DNA of 64,000 bases from Blastococcus sp. CPCC 205250 (GTDB lineage Bacteria; Actinomycetota; Actinomycetes; Mycobacteriales; Geodermatophilaceae): positions 354,318-418,317 of the forward strand of contig NZ_JABGCG010000005.1 in NCBI RefSeq assembly GCF_019799925.1, read 5' to 3'. How positions within the stretch are numbered: the stretch's first letter is position 1; every line of letters starts with the position of its first letter. Positions 33,041 to 42,571 of the stretch are shown here, one piece after another. The notes beneath the pieces were generated by a model. That model saw nothing but the letters and a program-made list of their open reading frames with translations. It did no database searches and was not told where the DNA came from. Made by a program: the position numbers and the translations under genes.

Positions 33041-34696
33041 TCAGTGCTCGACGGCCTTCTCGGCCCCGATCCCCGTCAGCGAGCGCACCTCGAGCTCGGC
33101 GTACTTGTCGGTGTCGGGCTTCTCCTTGGAGAGCACGGTGCCCAGCCAGCCGAGGAGGAACGACAGCGGGATCGAGACGATCCCCGGGTTCTCCAGCGGG
33201 AACCAGGAGAAGTCGGCGTTCGGGAACAGCGAGGGCTTCGGGTGGTCCTCACCCCGGCCGGAGACCACCGGCGAGAAGACGATCAGCCCGACGCACACGA
33301 TCAGCCCGCCGTAGATCGACCACAGCGCGCCCTGGGTGGTGAACCGCTTCCAGAACAGGGTGTAGAGGATCGTCGGCAGGTTGGCCGAGGCCGCCACCGC
33401 GAACGCCAGCGCCACCAGGAAGGCGATGTTGAGCCCCGCCTGCAGGGCCAGGATCCCCAGCCCGATGGAGACGGCCCCGATCACGATGGCGGTGATGCGG
33501 GCGACCCGCACCTCCCCGTTCGGCGACACCTCGCCCTTCTTGATCACCGACGCGTAGACGTCGTGGGCGAAGGACGCCGACGCGGTGATCGTCAGTCCCG
33601 CGACCACGGCGAGGATCGTGGCGAAGGCGACGCCGGCGATGATGCCCAGCAGCACCGTGCCGCCGAGCTCGAAGGCCAGCAGGGGCGCGGCGGAGTTCTG
33701 CCCGCCGGGTGCCCCGGCGATCTCCTCCGGGCCGACGAGCGCGCCCGCTCCGTACCCGATGATGAGGCTGAACAGGTAGAAGATGCCGATCAGCCAGATC
33801 GCCCAGACGACCGACTTCCGGGCGTCCTTGGCCGTCGGGACCGTGTAGAAGCGCATGAGCACGTGCGGCAGGCCCGCCGTCCCCAGGACCAGGGCGAGGC
33901 CGAGCGAGACGAAGTCCAGCTGGGACGTGGCCGTGGCGCCGTACTGGGCGCCGGGCGCGAGGACGTCGACCGGGGCCGCCTGGGCCTGGGCCGTCTCCTC
34001 GGCACCGCCGAGCAGCGAGGACAGGTTGAACCCGTACTTGCCGAGGACCCACACGGTCATCACCAGCGCCCCCGCGATGAGCAGCGAGGCCTTGATGATC
34101 TGCACGTAGGTGGTGCCGCGCATGCCGCCGACCAGCACGTAGATGATCATCAGCGCGCCGACCAGGATGACGACGAGCGCCTGGGCGGCCTCCCCGGTGA
34201 CCCCGAGCAGCAGCGTGACCAGCCCACCGGCGCCGCTCATCTGCGCCACCAGGTAGAAGAGGCAGACGGCCAGCGTGGAGATGGCCGCGGCCATGCGCAC
34301 CGGCCGCTGCCGCATCCGGAAGGCCAGGACGTCGGCCATCGTGAAGCGGGCGGTGTTGCGCAGCAGCTCGGCGACCAGCAGCAGGGCGACCAGCCAGGCG
34401 ACCAGGAAGCCGATGGAGTACAGGAAGCCGTCGTAGCCGAACAGCGCGATCGCCCCGGCGATGCCGAGGAACGAGGCGGCCGACAGGTAGTCGCCGGCGA
34501 TGGCCAGGCCGTTCTGCGTGCCGCTGATGTTGCGCCCGGCGGCGTAGTAGTCGGCGGCGGTCTTGTTGTTGCGACTGGCCCGGAACGTGATCACCAGCGT
34601 GATCAGCACGAAGATGCCGAAGATCGAGATGTTGACCGCGGGCTCGCCGATCGTCGAGTCGGCGGCGGTCACCGTGACCGGGGTCGTGTCAGGCAC
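33041..34696 (-). CDS. cation/acetate symporter (SSS family, ActP/MctC-like)
   Basis: 551 residues, about 13 membrane segments. Sodium:solute symporter core: AADYYAAGRNISGTQNGLAIAGDYLSAASFLG is the ActP N-terminal signature, VLGTAGLPHVLMRFYTVPTAKDAR the mid motif, and ATILAVVAGLTITASASFAHD the Na+ site region. Takes up acetate, propionate or pyruvate with Na+ or H+. GTG 34696 overlaps the upstream DUF485 gene by 8 bases, the usual DUF485-ActP pair. Expression is probably driven by the promoter near 35125-35152 with its CRP-like site. Confidence 0.93.
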   Translation of the reverse strand: MPDTTPVTVTAADSTIGEPAVNISIFGIFVLITLVITFRASRNNKTAADYYAAGRNISGTQNGLAIAGDYLSAASFLGIAGAIALFGYDGFLYSIGFLVAWLVALLLVAELLRNTARFTMADVLAFRMRQRPVRMAAAISTLAVCLFYLVAQMSGAGGLVTLLLGVTGEAAQALVVILVGALMIIYVLVGGMRGTTYVQIIKASLLIAGALVMTVWVLGKYGFNLSSLLGGAEETAQAQAAPVDVLAPGAQYGATATSQLDFVSLGLALVLGTAGLPHVLMRFYTVPTAKDARKSVVWAIWLIGIFYLFSLIIGYGAGALVGPEEIAGAPGGQNSAAPLLAFELGGTVLLGIIAGVAFATILAVVAGLTITASASFAHDVYASVIKKGEVSPNGEVRVARITAIVIGAVSIGLGILALQAGLNIAFLVALAFAVAASANLPTILYTLFWKRFTTQGALWSIYGGLIVCVGLIVFSPVVSGRGEDHPKPSLFPNADFSWFPLENPGIVSIPLSFLLGWLGTVLSKEKPDTDKYAELEVRSLTGIGAEKAVEH

Positions 34697-35084
34697 GGGT
34701 GACCCCCTGCGTGTCGCCGTCCCCGGCGCCCGGGGTCTCGCGCGCGTACTCGTGCTGCTCGAGCCGGCCGCGCATCTCGTCGGCGATCGGGTCGGTGTTC
34801 CGCCCGGCGTGCCGCACGTAGAGCTGCGTGATGAGGAACGTCGTCACGAACTGGGCCAGGCCCAGCAGGATGCCGAGGTTGACGTCCCCGAACACCTTGC
34901 GCGCCATGAGGTCGTCGGCGTAGGTCGAGAGGAGGACGTAGAGCAGGTACCAGACGAAGAACGCCACCGTCATCGGGAAGGCGAAGCGGCGGAAGCGGCG
35001 GCGCAGCTCGGTGAACTCCGGCGAGTCCTGCGCCTGTCGGTACTCCTCGGGGGTCAGCATCCGGCGTTCCTCGGGTGGGGTCAC
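34689..35084 (-). CDS. DUF485 membrane protein, partner of acetate symporter
   Basis: 131 residues, two membrane helices (AFPMTVAFFVWYLLYVLL and LGILLGLAQFVTTFLITQLYV) with the DUF485 hallmark PEFTELRRRFRRFAFP and ARKVFGDVNLG. Found with ActP/MctC in most actinobacteria and proteobacteria; may be a subunit or assembly factor. GTG 35084 has GGAGG six bases upstream, which favours it over the internal ATG 35060. First gene of the two-gene operon. Confidence 0.9.
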   Translation of the reverse strand: MTPPEERRMLTPEEYRQAQDSPEFTELRRRFRRFAFPMTVAFFVWYLLYVLLSTYADDLMARKVFGDVNLGILLGLAQFVTTFLITQLYVRHAGRNTDPIADEMRGRLEQHEYARETPGAGDGDTQGVTRA

Positions 35085-35112
35085 TGCGCGCCTCCAGCAC
35101 TGCGACGAAGGA

Positions 35113-35152
35113 GTGATCGGGGTCACCCTAGGTAGCCCACCGGGGACCGTCA
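35113..35152 (-). promoter_or_regulatory. promoter with CRP/GlxR-like site for the acetate operon
   Basis: On the minus strand TGACGG (35152-35147) and TAGGGT (35130-35125) are spaced by 16 bases. GTGATCGGGGTCAC (35113-35126) fits GTGA-N6-TCAC, the core of the CRP/GlxR consensus, and starts at the last bases of the -10 box, a position suited to repression or start-site control. Confidence 0.6.
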
Positions 35153-35202
35153 CCCGCTGAGACCGATTCGTCGCCCAGCCGCCCGCGCGCCCGGTGGGGC
35201 GG

Positions 35203-35391
35203 TCACTCCCCCGGCAGCGGCTCCCCGCACGCGGGGCACCGGTCCGGGCGCGGCTCGCCCTCGGCCAGCCGCCCGCACGCGGGGCAGACCCGGTCCAGCC
35301 AGCAGGCCGGGTCACCCGCCGGCCCGCCGACGCCGTCCCCGTCCCGGTGCTCGTCCCGGTGCTCGTCCTCGTGCTCGTCCGCGGCCCGCAC
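35203..35391 (-). CDS. small zinc-ribbon protein
   Basis: 62 codons from GTG 35391. The N-terminal part is a charged Asp/Glu/His/Arg repeat (DEHEDEHRDEHRDGD) and the C-terminus a double zinc knuckle, VCPACGRLAEGEP and RCPACGEPLPGE, a typical CxxC-x12-CxxC ribbon. The knuckles are unlikely to arise by chance, but the start is unsupported by a clear ribosome-binding site. Divergent from the MBL hydrolase at 35447. Function unknown. Confidence 0.45.
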   Translation of the reverse strand: MRAADEHEDEHRDEHRDGDGVGGPAGDPACWLDRVCPACGRLAEGEPRPDRCPACGEPLPGE

Positions 35392-35446
35392 CGGTCCAGC
35401 ATGGCGACCGGCGGCACGGCTCCGCCACGGCTGGGATGCTCGGACC

Positions 35447-36652
35447 GTGCCCTCCCCCCGCAGACTGGTCGCCGCCGCCCTCCTCGCCGCACCCGTCGCG
35501 TGGGTGACCCGCGCGGCCTGGGGCCTGCCGGTCGCCCTCGGCGCGAGCCGGCGGGCGCTGCGTCCGCACGTGGCCGGTTCCCCGCACTTCTCCGAGGGGC
35601 GCTTCCACAACACGCTGGCCACCTCCTCGCTGCCCGGCCCCGCGGACCGGCGGACCCTGCTGCGCCAGATGCGGGAGGACCGCCTCAACGGCGTCCCCGC
35701 CCGGCCGGTCCCGCTGGTGCCGACGCCGCTGCCGGCCGAGGCGGCCGAGCTGGCGGTCACCTGGTTCGGCCACTCCAGCGCGCTGCTGGAGGTCGACGGC
35801 CGGCGGGTCCTGGTCGACCCGGTGTGGGGGCACCGGGTGTCGCCGTCCCCCCTCGTCGGGCCGGAGCGGCTGCACCCGGCACCCACGCCGCTGGCCGACC
35901 TGCCGGAGGTCGACGCCGTCCTGATCAGCCACGACCACTACGACCACCTCGACCTGCCCACCGTGCGCGAGCTGCTGCGCCGCCAGCGCGCGCCGTTCGT
36001 CGTCCCGCTGGGCATCGGCGCGCACCTGCGCCGCTGGGGCGTGCCGGAGGACCGGGTCGTCGAACTGGACTGGGACGGCGAGGTGCAGGTCGCCGGCCTC
36101 ACCCTCACGTGCACGGAGGCGCGGCACTTCTCCGGCCGGTTCCTGACCCGCGACACGACGCTGTGGTCGTCGTGGGTGGTCGCCGGGCCGCGGCACCGCG
36201 TCTTCTTCGGCGGCGACACCGGCTACACCCCGGCCTTCGCCGCGATCGGCGCCCGGCTCGGCCCGTTCGACCTCGCCCTGCTGCCGGTCGGGGCCTACAA
36301 CGACGCCTGGCGGGCCATCCACATGACCCCCGAGGAGGCGGTGCGTGCGCACGGCGACCTCGGCGGCGGGCTGCTCGTGCCGGTGCACTGGGCCACCTTC
36401 AACCTCGGCTTCCACGGCTGGGCGGAGCCGATCCAGCGGCTGTGCGCCGCGGCCGAGCGCTCGGACGTGCGCGTCGCCGTCCCACGGCCGGGCGAGCGGA
36501 TCGACGTCCTCGCGCCGCCGCCGGCGGCCGACTGGTGGACGGCGGTCGGGTCGCGCGCCGACGAGGCCGCCGGCGGGGACGACGCCGGAGCGACGACGGG
36601 CACCGTCGCCCGGGCGACATCCTGGCTCCCGGGACGCCGCGTCCGCCGCTGA
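35447..36652 (+). CDS. MBL-fold hydrolase (NAPE-PLD/UlaG-like)
   Basis: 401 residues. Metallo-beta-lactamase fold with the di-zinc site SHDHYDHLD at about 161-169, followed by the later ligand motifs FGGDTGYTP (Asp) and [11 protein letters not shown] (His). The N-terminus GRFHNT and RLNGVPARP are typical of N-acyl-phosphatidylethanolamine phospholipase D-like proteins. A hydrophobic N-terminal helix ([19 protein letters not shown]) may be a membrane anchor. Hydrolyses a phospho- or lactone ester of unknown identity. GATGCT lies 6 bases before GTG 35447, so it may be leaderless. Confidence 0.88.
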   Translation: MPSPRRLVAAALLAAPVAWVTRAAWGLPVALGASRRALRPHVAGSPHFSEGRFHNTLATSSLPGPADRRTLLRQMREDRLNGVPARPVPLVPTPLPAEAAELAVTWFGHSSALLEVDGRRVLVDPVWGHRVSPSPLVGPERLHPAPTPLADLPEVDAVLISHDHYDHLDLPTVRELLRRQRAPFVVPLGIGAHLRRWGVPEDRVVELDWDGEVQVAGLTLTCTEARHFSGRFLTRDTTLWSSWVVAGPRHRVFFGGDTGYTPAFAAIGARLGPFDLALLPVGAYNDAWRAIHMTPEEAVRAHGDLGGGLLVPVHWATFNLGFHGWAEPIQRLCAAAERSDVRVAVPRPGERIDVLAPPPAADWWTAVGSRADEAAGGDDAGATTGTVARATSWLPGRRVRR

Positions 36653-36780
36653 CCGCGCCGCCTCCGGCGAGGCCCTGAGCAGGCGAAACGAGCCCGTACC
36701 AGTTCCATTGCCCACAACAAACTGTGTGCAAAGAAGACTGGATCGGACTCAATTCGCGTCCCACCAGGGCCGAAGGTCCC

Positions 36781-36823
36781 GGTGCCGGGCCACAGTCGAC
36801 CCGGCACCACCGACCGTGCCGGG
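36781..36823 (+). promoter_or_regulatory. leader with mutually exclusive hairpins before the chemoreceptor gene
   Basis: GGTGCCGGG (36781-36789) pairs with CCCGGCACC (36800-36808). The same right arm can instead pair with GTGCCGGG at 36816-36823, which contains part of the likely ribosome-binding site. This is the layout of a translational switch. The region just upstream (about 36690-36765) is markedly AT-richer than its surroundings and probably holds the promoter, but I cannot assign boxes. Confidence 0.4.
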
Positions 36824-36833
36824 AGACCCACTC

Positions 36834-38384
36834 GTGTCACCGTTCAGCCGTCGCACCACCCGTACCGAGGACCCTGCGACCAGCGAGGCACAGGCCGACG
36901 TCGACGCCGTCATCGAGATCGTCGCCGCCCTGCGGGACAGCACCACCGTGGAGCAGGCCGCCGCCACCGCGCTCGACCTCGTCCGGCAGCGCTTCGGGTG
37001 GGCCTACGGCTCGTACTCGCGGGTGGACCCGGCCGGGCGCGTGCTGCGTTTCGCGCAGGAGTCCGGCGACGCCGGGCCGGAGTTCCGCGAGGTGACGCGG
37101 ACGGCGACCCCCGCCCCGGGCGTCGGGCTGGCCGGCCGCGCCTGGCGCCAGGGCGACCTGGTCGCGGTGGCCGACCTCGGGCAGCTGCACGACTGCGTCC
37201 GCGCGCCGGTCGCCCGGCGGCTCGGCATCCGCAGCGGCGTGTGCATCCCGCTGACCGAGGACGGCGTCGTCACCGGGACGATGGACTTCTCCACCACCGA
37301 GACGCCGAGCCTCTCACCGGCGCGCCTCGGGACCCTGCGCGCCGTCGGCGTCCTCGTGTCCCAGGCGCTGGAGCGGATGGGTGCGGCCGCCCGCCACGCC
37401 AAGGCCGCCGAGGACACCCGGGCCGTGACCGACCTGCTGCGCGCCGTCACCTCCGCGACCACGCGGGAACAGGCGATGCAGCGGGCCCTGTCGACCATCC
37501 GCGACGGCTTCGGCTGGGACTACGGCTCCTACTGGGCGGTGGACCCCGCCGACCGCGCGCTGCACTTCGTCCTGGAGTCCGGCAGCGCCGGCCAGGAGTT
37601 CCGCGACGTCACCCTGAGGGCGTCCTTCCGCGAGGGCGTGGGGCTGTCCGGCCGCGCCTGGAAGACCCGCGACCTCTTCTTCGTCGAGGACCTCGCCGAG
37701 ATGACCGACTGCGTGCGCGCGCCGGCGGCCCGCCGCGCGGGGGTGAAGAGCGGCGTCTGCCTGCCGATCCTGGTCGGCGGCGAGGTGGTCGGCACGATGG
37801 ACTTCTTCGCCACCCGCACCCTCGTGCTCGCCCCCGGCCGCGCCGCCGCCCTCCGCAGCGCCGCCTTCCTGCTCGGCCAGGCGCTGGAGCGCTTCGCCGC
37901 CACCGAGCGGCTCACCGAGGCCGGCCGGCAGCTGCTCGAGTCGATCTCCGAGGTCGAGCGCAACGTGCTGTCGGCGACGGCGGTGGCCGCCGACGGGCAG
38001 CGGCTGGCCGCGCAGGCGAACGACGAGGTGGCCGGGCTGGGCGAGTCGAGCCAGGACATCGGCAAGGTGGTCAAGGTGATCCGCGGCATCGCCGACCAGA
38101 CCAACCTGCTCGCGCTCAACGCCACGATCGAGGCCGCCCGCGCCGGCGAGGCCGGCCGGGGCTTCGCCGTCGTCGCCAACGAGGTCAAGGAGCTGGCCAC
38201 CGAGACCGCCCGGGCCACCACCGACGTCGATGCCAAGGTGACCGCCATCCAGCAGCAGGTCGACCGGGTCGTCGCGGCGCTGGCGGGGATCAGCACGCTC
38301 GTCGAGAGCATCAACGAGACGCAGCAGCTCATCGGCGGGGTGCTGACCGAGCAGTCTGCGGTGACCCGAGAACTGCTCGCCTAG
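36834..38384 (+). CDS. soluble methyl-accepting chemotaxis protein with two GAF domains
   Basis: 516 residues without membrane segments. Two similar GAF domains (about 25-180 and 195-365) share repeated blocks: [13 protein letters not shown] versus [27 protein letters not shown] versus [14 protein letters not shown], and [10 protein letters not shown] versus [10 protein letters not shown], so they arose by duplication. The C-terminal signalling domain has the hairpin tip [36 protein letters not shown] intact, so it should bind CheA/CheW. It probably senses a cytosolic ligand or redox cue; the matching Cys pairs (DCVRAP, SGVC) in both GAF domains could hold a cofactor. No che or flagellar genes lie nearby. 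Start GTG 36834. Confidence 0.9.
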   Translation: MSPFSRRTTRTEDPATSEAQADVDAVIEIVAALRDSTTVEQAAATALDLVRQRFGWAYGSYSRVDPAGRVLRFAQESGDAGPEFREVTRTATPAPGVGLAGRAWRQGDLVAVADLGQLHDCVRAPVARRLGIRSGVCIPLTEDGVVTGTMDFSTTETPSLSPARLGTLRAVGVLVSQALERMGAAARHAKAAEDTRAVTDLLRAVTSATTREQAMQRALSTIRDGFGWDYGSYWAVDPADRALHFVLESGSAGQEFRDVTLRASFREGVGLSGRAWKTRDLFFVEDLAEMTDCVRAPAARRAGVKSGVCLPILVGGEVVGTMDFFATRTLVLAPGRAAALRSAAFLLGQALERFAATERLTEAGRQLLESISEVERNVLSATAVAADGQRLAAQANDEVAGLGESSQDIGKVVKVIRGIADQTNLLALNATIEAARAGEAGRGFAVVANEVKELATETARATTDVDAKVTAIQQQVDRVVAALAGISTLVESINETQQLIGGVLTEQSAVTRELLA

Positions 38385-38413
38385 CCGGCAGACCTGCGCT
38401 CCCGCACCGGCGC

Positions 38414-39268
38414 TCAGCGGAGGAGCTTGGACATCCTGCGGTCGGCCAGGGGCTTGCCCCCGGTCTGGCAGGTCGGGCAGTACTGCAGCGACGTGTCGGC
38501 GAAGCTCACCTCGCGGACGGTGTCACCGCAGACCGGGCACGGCAGGCCGGTGCGCGCGTGCACCTGCAGGCCGGAGCGCTTCTCGCCCTTCATCGTCGCC
38601 GCCTGCTGCCCGAGCTGGCGGTCCAGGGCGTCGGTGAGCTCGGCGCGCATCGCGTCGTAGAGCCGGATGACCTCGTCGTCGTTGAGCTTGTCGGCCATCT
38701 TGAACGGCGACAGCCGCGCGGCGTGCAGGATCTCGTCGGAGTAGGCGTTGCCGATCCCCGACAGCAGCGTCTGGTCGGTGAGCGCGCCCTTCACCTGGCC
38801 GCTGCGGCCGGCCAGCAGCGCGGCGAACTGCTCGCGGTCGACGGCCAGCGCGTCGGGGCCCAGCCGGTCGATGCCCGGCACCTCGGCGGGTGACCGGACG
38901 ACGTACACCGCCAGCCCCTTGCGGGTGCCCTGCTCGGTGAGGTCGAAGCCGTTGCCGTCGTCCAGGTGCACCCGCAGCGCCAACGGGCCCTTCCCGGGCT
39001 TGGGCGGCGCGGCCGGCAGGCCGGTGCGCCAGTGCAGCCAGCCGGCCCGCGCCAGGTGGACGACGAGGTGCAGCCCGGAGACGTCGAGGTCGAGGAACTT
39101 CCCGTGCCGCGCGGCGCCGGTGACCTCCAGCCCGCCGAGTGCCGACAGCGGCGGGTCGAAGGTCTTGATCGCCTGGACGGCGGCCAGGTCGGCGCGCGTC
39201 AGGACGTGGCCGACGGCGTTCTCCCGCAGGAACGCCGCCAGCGCCTCCACCTCGGGCAACTCGGGCAC
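38414..39268 (-). CDS. Fpg/Nei-family DNA glycosylase
   Basis: 284 residues. The mature N-terminus PELPEVEAL carries the catalytic Pro1 and Glu2 of the formamidopyrimidine/endonuclease VIII family (Pro becomes N-terminal once the initiator Met is removed). Central H2TH region (GALTDQTLLSGIGNAYSDEIL) and a C-terminal zinc finger with Cys244, Cys247, Cys264 and Cys267. Excises oxidised bases such as 8-oxoguanine or FapyG and nicks the abasic site. GTG 39268 begins exactly at (M)PELPE. The actinobacterial Fpg-like variant lacks several loops, so specificity may differ. Confidence 0.93.
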   Translation of the reverse strand: MPELPEVEALAAFLRENAVGHVLTRADLAAVQAIKTFDPPLSALGGLEVTGAARHGKFLDLDVSGLHLVVHLARAGWLHWRTGLPAAPPKPGKGPLALRVHLDDGNGFDLTEQGTRKGLAVYVVRSPAEVPGIDRLGPDALAVDREQFAALLAGRSGQVKGALTDQTLLSGIGNAYSDEILHAARLSPFKMADKLNDDEVIRLYDAMRAELTDALDRQLGQQAATMKGEKRSGLQVHARTGLPCPVCGDTVREVSFADTSLQYCPTCQTGGKPLADRRMSKLLR

Positions 39269-39350
39269 CCGGCCATGATCCACGCCGAGGGCCGCCCGTG
39301 AGGCACTCGAGCGGCTCCCGCGCCCGAAAGGCTGAACACCCGAGTCGCCG

Positions 39351-40508
39351 TCAGGCGGGGAAGACGGCGGCCATCCGCTCGACGACCTCGCGCAGCACCG
39401 GCGCGGGCGTAGCCAGGTTGACCCGCACGTGCCCGGCGCCGGCCGCCCCGCACGCCGTCCCGTCGACGACCGCCACCCCCGCCCGCTCGAGCAGCAGCTC
39501 CCCCACCCGCCCCTCGACACCGAGCGCCCGGCAGTCCAGCCAGGCCAGGTAGGTGCCCTCCGGCGGCGTGTGCCGGACGCGGGGCAGGTGCTCGGCGAGC
39601 AGGTCGGCCAGCAGCCGGCGGTTGGCGTCCAGTGCCCCGAGGACCTCGGCCAACCACGCCTCGCCGTCCCGGTAGGCCGCGGTGTTGGCGACGACGCCGA
39701 GGGTGGAGGTGCCGTGGGCGATCACCCCGCCCACCCGTGCCCAGTGCGCGGCGTCGGCCTCGTCCGACAGCAGCAGCTGCGCCGCCTTGAGCCCCGGGAG
39801 GTTCCACGCCTTGGACGCCGACGTGGCCGTCACCGCGTGCGCCGCGGTGAGCGGGGACAGCGCCGCGTAGGGGCGGTGCACCGCGCCCGGGTGCACCAGC
39901 GGCGCGTGGATCTCGTCGGAGAACACCCGGGCGCCGTGCCGGGCGACCACGTCGGCCACCGCCAGCTGCTCGGCCTCGGTGAAGACCCGCCCGAGCGGGT
40001 TGTGCGGGTTGCAGTGCACGAGCAGCCGGCCACCGGCGGCGAACGCGCGGTCCAGGCCGGCGAGGTCGTAGGTCGGGCGGCCGTCGGGCCCGGGCACCAG
40101 CGGTACCTGGACGACCTCCCGGCCCAGCACGCCGGGCAGCGTCAGGAAGGGCATGTACGCCGGCGTCGGCAGCACCACGGGGGAGCCGGGCGGGGTGAAG
40201 TGCTCGATCGCGGCCTGCAACCCGGCGAGGACGTCGGGCAGCGGGCTGATCCACTCCGCCGGCAGTGTCCAGCCGTAGCGGCGCTCCAGGAAGGTGGCGC
40301 ACTCCGCGGCCATCTCCGCCGCCGGCCCATCGGGCAGGTAGCCGAGCAGCCCGGCGTCGACCGCGGCGTGCAGCGCGGCGGTGACCGCCGGTGCGGTCCC
40401 CCAGTCCATCTCGGCCACCCAGGCACCCAGCGCGGGCGCGAAGCGGGTCCACTTCAGGCTGCCCGCGGCCCGCAGCTCCTCCGCCGACGGTGCGTGGAAG
40501 CCGGGCAC
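39351..40508 (-). CDS. MalY/PatB-type PLP-dependent C-S lyase or aminotransferase
   Basis: 385 residues of fold type I. N-terminal [22 protein letters not shown] is the MalY/PatB signature, [12 protein letters not shown] binds the substrate and SDEIHAPLV holds the Asp that contacts the PLP pyridine N. The Schiff-base Lys is in [12 protein letters not shown]. Such enzymes cleave cystathionine to homocysteine or act as aminotransferases. GTG 40508 lies 4 bases after the malic-enzyme stop (on the minus strand), so the two are one operon, though a metabolic connection is not obvious. Confidence 0.9.
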   Translation of the reverse strand: MPGFHAPSAEELRAAGSLKWTRFAPALGAWVAEMDWGTAPAVTAALHAAVDAGLLGYLPDGPAAEMAAECATFLERRYGWTLPAEWISPLPDVLAGLQAAIEHFTPPGSPVVLPTPAYMPFLTLPGVLGREVVQVPLVPGPDGRPTYDLAGLDRAFAAGGRLLVHCNPHNPLGRVFTEAEQLAVADVVARHGARVFSDEIHAPLVHPGAVHRPYAALSPLTAAHAVTATSASKAWNLPGLKAAQLLLSDEADAAHWARVGGVIAHGTSTLGVVANTAAYRDGEAWLAEVLGALDANRRLLADLLAEHLPRVRHTPPEGTYLAWLDCRALGVEGRVGELLLERAGVAVVDGTACGAAGAGHVRVNLATPAPVLREVVERMAAVFPA

Positions 40509-40512
40509 GCGG

Positions 40513-42015
40513 TCAGTCCGAGAGGCCGGGGCGTCCCGGGAGCTCGACGACCGCGCCCGTGGCCCGGGCGGCGTCGGCGACCGCCGCGGCCACCGCCTGG
40601 GTCACCGCCGGGTCGAACACGCTCGGGATGATGTAGTTGGCGTTGAGCTGGTCGTCGCGCACGATCGCGGCCAGCGCCTCGGCGGCGGCCAGCAGCATCG
40701 GGGTGTCGATCTCGGTGGCGCGCGCGTCGAGCAGCCCGCGGAAGACGCCGGGGAACGCCAGCACGTTGTTGATCTGGTTGGGCAGGTCCGACCGCCCGGA
40801 GGCGACGACGGCGGCGTGCTGCCGGGCGCGCACCGGGTCGACCTCCGGCGTCGGGTTGGCCATGGGGAAGACGACGGCGCGGTCGGCCATCCGCGCGAGG
40901 TCCTCGACGGCCAGCACGTTGCCGGCGCTGACGCCGATGAAGACGTCGGCGCCCTCCAGCGCGTCGGGCAGCTCGCCGCGCACGCAGGACGGGTTGGTCC
41001 GCTGGGCGAGCTCCCGCTTCGCGGGGGTGAGCCGCTCGTCGTCGGGGCAGAGGATGCCCTCGCGGTCCCAGACCAGGACGTTCGTGCCGCCCGCGGCCAG
41101 CAGCAGGTTCACGATCGCCGTCCCGGCCGCGCCGCCGCCGGCCACGACGACCCGGACCTCGGCCAGCTGCTTGTCCACCACGCGCAGCGCGTTGGTCAGC
41201 GCCGCGAGGGCGCAGATCGCCGTGCCGTGCTGGTCGTCGTGGAAGACCGGGATGTCCAGCCGCTCGCGCAGCCGCTTCTCGATCTCGAAGCAGCGCGGGG
41301 CGGAGATGTCCTCGAGGTTGATGCCGCCGAAGCCGGGGGCGAGCAGCTCGACGGTGCGCACGATCTCATCGACGTCCTGGGTGTCCAGGCAGATCGGCCA
41401 GGCGTCGATGTCGGCGAAGCGCTTGAACAGCACCGCCTTGCCCTCCATGACCGGCAGGGCGGCGCCGGGGCCGATGTCGCCCAGACCGAGCACCGCGGAC
41501 CCGTCGGTGACGACGGCGACGGTGTTGCCCTTGATGGTCAGCCGGCGGACGTCCTCGGGGTGGTCGGCCAGCGCGAGGCAGACCCGCGCGACGCCGGGGG
41601 TGTAGGCCATCGAGAGGTCGTCGCGGGTCTTCAGCGGCACCTTGGACGCCACCTCGAGCTTGCCGCCCAGGTGCAGCAGGAAGGTGCGGTCGCTGACCTT
41701 GCGGACCTCCACCCCCGGGACCCGGCCGATCGCGTCGACCATCTCCTGCGAGTGCGCCGCGTCGGCGGCCGAGCAGGTGACGTCGACGGTGAGGTGGTCG
41801 GTGCGCGACTCCACGACGTCGATGGCGGTGACCGCCCCGCCGGCCGTGCCGACCGCGGTGGCGATCCGGCCGATGCTGGCCGGGTCGACGTCGGCCTTGA
41901 GGCGGACGGTCACGGAGTAGGACGCGGACGTGACCGGGCCGCGGGCCGGGGGCGGCGCGGGCTCCCCGGCGTCGGTCGGGTCGCCGGCGGGGGGCTGCGC
42001 GGTGTCGGTGCTCAT
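40513..42015 (-). CDS. NAD-dependent malic enzyme with N-terminal ACT domain
   Basis: 500 residues. An ACT-like regulatory domain (about 28-115, [24 protein letters not shown]) precedes the malic-enzyme core: [44 protein letters not shown] and the Rossmann site [12 protein letters not shown]. Converts malate to pyruvate and CO2. The ACT domain suggests control by an amino acid. ATG 42015 follows GGGAGG very closely. The gene leads the operon with the MalY-like lyase and may support gluconeogenic or lipid-linked NADH/NADPH supply together with acetate uptake. Confidence 0.93.
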   Translation of the reverse strand: MSTDTAQPPAGDPTDAGEPAPPPARGPVTSASYSVTVRLKADVDPASIGRIATAVGTAGGAVTAIDVVESRTDHLTVDVTCSAADAAHSQEMVDAIGRVPGVEVRKVSDRTFLLHLGGKLEVASKVPLKTRDDLSMAYTPGVARVCLALADHPEDVRRLTIKGNTVAVVTDGSAVLGLGDIGPGAALPVMEGKAVLFKRFADIDAWPICLDTQDVDEIVRTVELLAPGFGGINLEDISAPRCFEIEKRLRERLDIPVFHDDQHGTAICALAALTNALRVVDKQLAEVRVVVAGGGAAGTAIVNLLLAAGGTNVLVWDREGILCPDDERLTPAKRELAQRTNPSCVRGELPDALEGADVFIGVSAGNVLAVEDLARMADRAVVFPMANPTPEVDPVRARQHAAVVASGRSDLPNQINNVLAFPGVFRGLLDARATEIDTPMLLAAAEALAAIVRDDQLNANYIIPSVFDPAVTQAVAAAVADAARATGAVVELPGRPGLSD

Positions 42016-42061
42016 GGCCTCCCGATGCTCCCACCGTGACCCGGGCCACAGCACCTCCCGG

Positions 42062-42439
42062 TCATCCCGGCGGCACCGGTTCGAGCACCAGCTCGAGCCC
42101 GCCGTCGGCCGCCACGCCGACCCGCGCGGCGTCGTCCAGCAGCGGCCGGTCGGCCAGGACGGCGACGGCGCGCTCGGGCCCGGCCGGGAAGGCCACGACC
42201 GCCGCCCGGACCGGCTCGGGGCCGGCCCGCAGCGCCCACGGCGTGCCCCGCGGGCAGACCAGCACGTCCCCGGGCGCGGTGGTGCGGCCGCCGCCGTCCC
42301 CGACGACGACCTCGGGGCGGCCGGAGAGCACCACGACGACGAGGTCGGCGCGCGGGGCCCGGCAGCGGGGCAGCGCGCCGAACGGGGGCAGCGACACCAC
42401 CGCGGCGCCGGGAGGACCGGGGGAGGAGAAGGGCTCCAT
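42062..42439 (-). CDS. cupin-domain protein
   Basis: 125 residues with one cupin barrel: ADLVVVVLSGRPEVVVGDGGGRTTAPGDVLVCPRGTPWAL matches motif 1 and the following turn, but the metal-binding HxH is absent (a glycine-rich stretch instead), so this may be a non-metal sensor or binding protein. Resembles mannose-6-phosphate isomerase-type cupins in layout. ATG 42439 is the best start. Divergent from the CPBP protease at 42572. Confidence 0.65.
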   Translation of the reverse strand: MEPFSSPGPPGAAVVSLPPFGALPRCRAPRADLVVVVLSGRPEVVVGDGGGRTTAPGDVLVCPRGTPWALRAGPEPVRAAVVAFPAGPERAVAVLADRPLLDDAARVGVAADGGLELVLEPVPPG

Positions 42440-42571
42440 GGACCGGCACGGTCCCCGCGCGCGCTGGTCGGGCACTGGTGGCCGGCCCACAAGCGACGGA
42501 CCAGGAGCGCACCAGGCGGCCGGCCGACGGTGTGCCCCGACGCAGCACCCCGACCCAGGAGCCCGACCGCC

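Noticed and set aside
36653..36833. c-di-GMP riboswitch before the chemoreceptor gene
   Set aside because: No match to the conserved GEMM core could be found; only unspecific hairpins remain.
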